Assembly: GCA_020848855.1 (NCBI GenBank)
Contig: JADLHH010000558.1
Location: forward strand, 1-6,359
DNA length: 6,359 nt
Direction: 5' to 3'
From: Anaerolineae bacterium
GTDB taxonomy: Bacteria; Chloroflexota; Anaerolineae; Aggregatilineales; Phototrophicaceae
Positions 6,072 to 6,359 of this stretch are shown here, one piece after another (the first letter of the stretch is position 1; each line of letters begins with the position of its first letter). The position numbers were made by a program, and so were the translations under genes. A model generated the notes under the pieces. The model worked only from the letters and a program-made list of their open reading frames with translations. It did no database searches and was not told the origin of the DNA.

Positions 6072-6359
6072 ATGCTCTCGCGCGTCTCGTTGATCATCCT
6101 GCTCGTGACTGTCGCCCTGTTGGCAGGTAGCTGCAACATGGCGGCGCAGAGCACGGCTGCCCAGCCGCTCGATCAAATCTCGACGGCTGCCCCCAATATC
6201 ACCTGCAACGAACTGGTCACGCTCGCCGAAACCACTGTCGGGCTGGTGTGCAACGGCATTGGTCGCAACCAGGCGGGCTACGGCAACCGCCTCGTCTCGG
6301 TCGAGTTCGCGCCCGGCTCGAATCGCGCCTTCAACCAGTCGGGCGACATTGTTGATCTG
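6072..6359 (+). CDS. Putative lipoprotein, N-terminal 96 residues (truncated by window edge)
   Basis: The frame from ATG 6072 stays open to the end of the window, 96 codons. AAAGGA (6058-6063) lies 8 bases before the ATG, an excellent ribosome-binding site. The product begins with R4 and a hydrophobic core (about residues 5-18), then L-A-G-S-C with C21 as the likely lipidated cysteine. Ser at -1 and Gly at -2 are permitted in lipoboxes but less common than Leu-Ala-Gly. A short Ala/Thr/Gln-rich linker follows, then a mature domain from about residue 45 with C46 and C62 and the segment G-R-N-Q-A-G-Y-G-N (66-74). From memory, a similar C...C...R-N-Q-A-C-Y-G-N start occurs in Chloroflexota surface proteins; if so, the Gly at 71 replaces a usual Cys. 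That comparison was not run. Function is unknown; an envelope location is well supported. Confidence 0.8.
   Translation, partial: MLSRVSLIILLVTVALLAGSCNMAAQSTAAQPLDQISTAAPNITCNELVTLAETTVGLVCNGIGRNQAGYGNRLVSVEFAPGSNRAFNQSGDIVDL

Overview
The window is GC-rich bacterial DNA with five protein genes, two of them cut by the window edges. Two features suggest a Chloroflexota (Anaerolineae-like) bacterium. One is the pair of lipoproteins, the left one with a Pro/Thr-rich tail directly after the lipobox cysteine. The other is the intergenic clusters of small G/C-rich palindromes. This assignment is inferred from style; there is no rRNA or other marker gene to confirm it.

Left part, minus strand (1-1599): a 460-residue membrane-anchored extracellular protein has two FlgD/CHU_C-like Ig repeats and a C-terminal domain I do not recognise. 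It is followed 64 bases later by the beginning of a lipoprotein gene that appears to start at an ATT codon behind a perfect GGAGG. The two probably form one envelope operon.

Divergent intergenic region (1600-2001): weak but well-spaced sigma-70-like promoters point outward in both directions. Between them lie three related palindromic modules, each beginning GTAGGGGC. Two face each other as a REPIN-like element, and their stem arms differ by compensating base changes.

Right part, plus strand (2002-6359): a complete canonical Lon protease (814 aa, all catalytic motifs intact) comes first. After 129 bases filled with four consecutive hairpins there is a 473-residue regulator with AlbA_2, HATPase_c_4 and winged-helix domains. 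Its Shine-Dalgarno sequence lies immediately after the last hairpin and could pair with that hairpin's own right arm. A second lipoprotein gene with its own promoter runs off the right edge.

I see no defence island, CRISPR array, transposase or RNA gene. The most unusual signals are the non-canonical ATT start, the structured repeats on either side of lon, the possible hairpin switch in front of the regulator, and the unrecognised C-terminal domain of the 460-residue protein.
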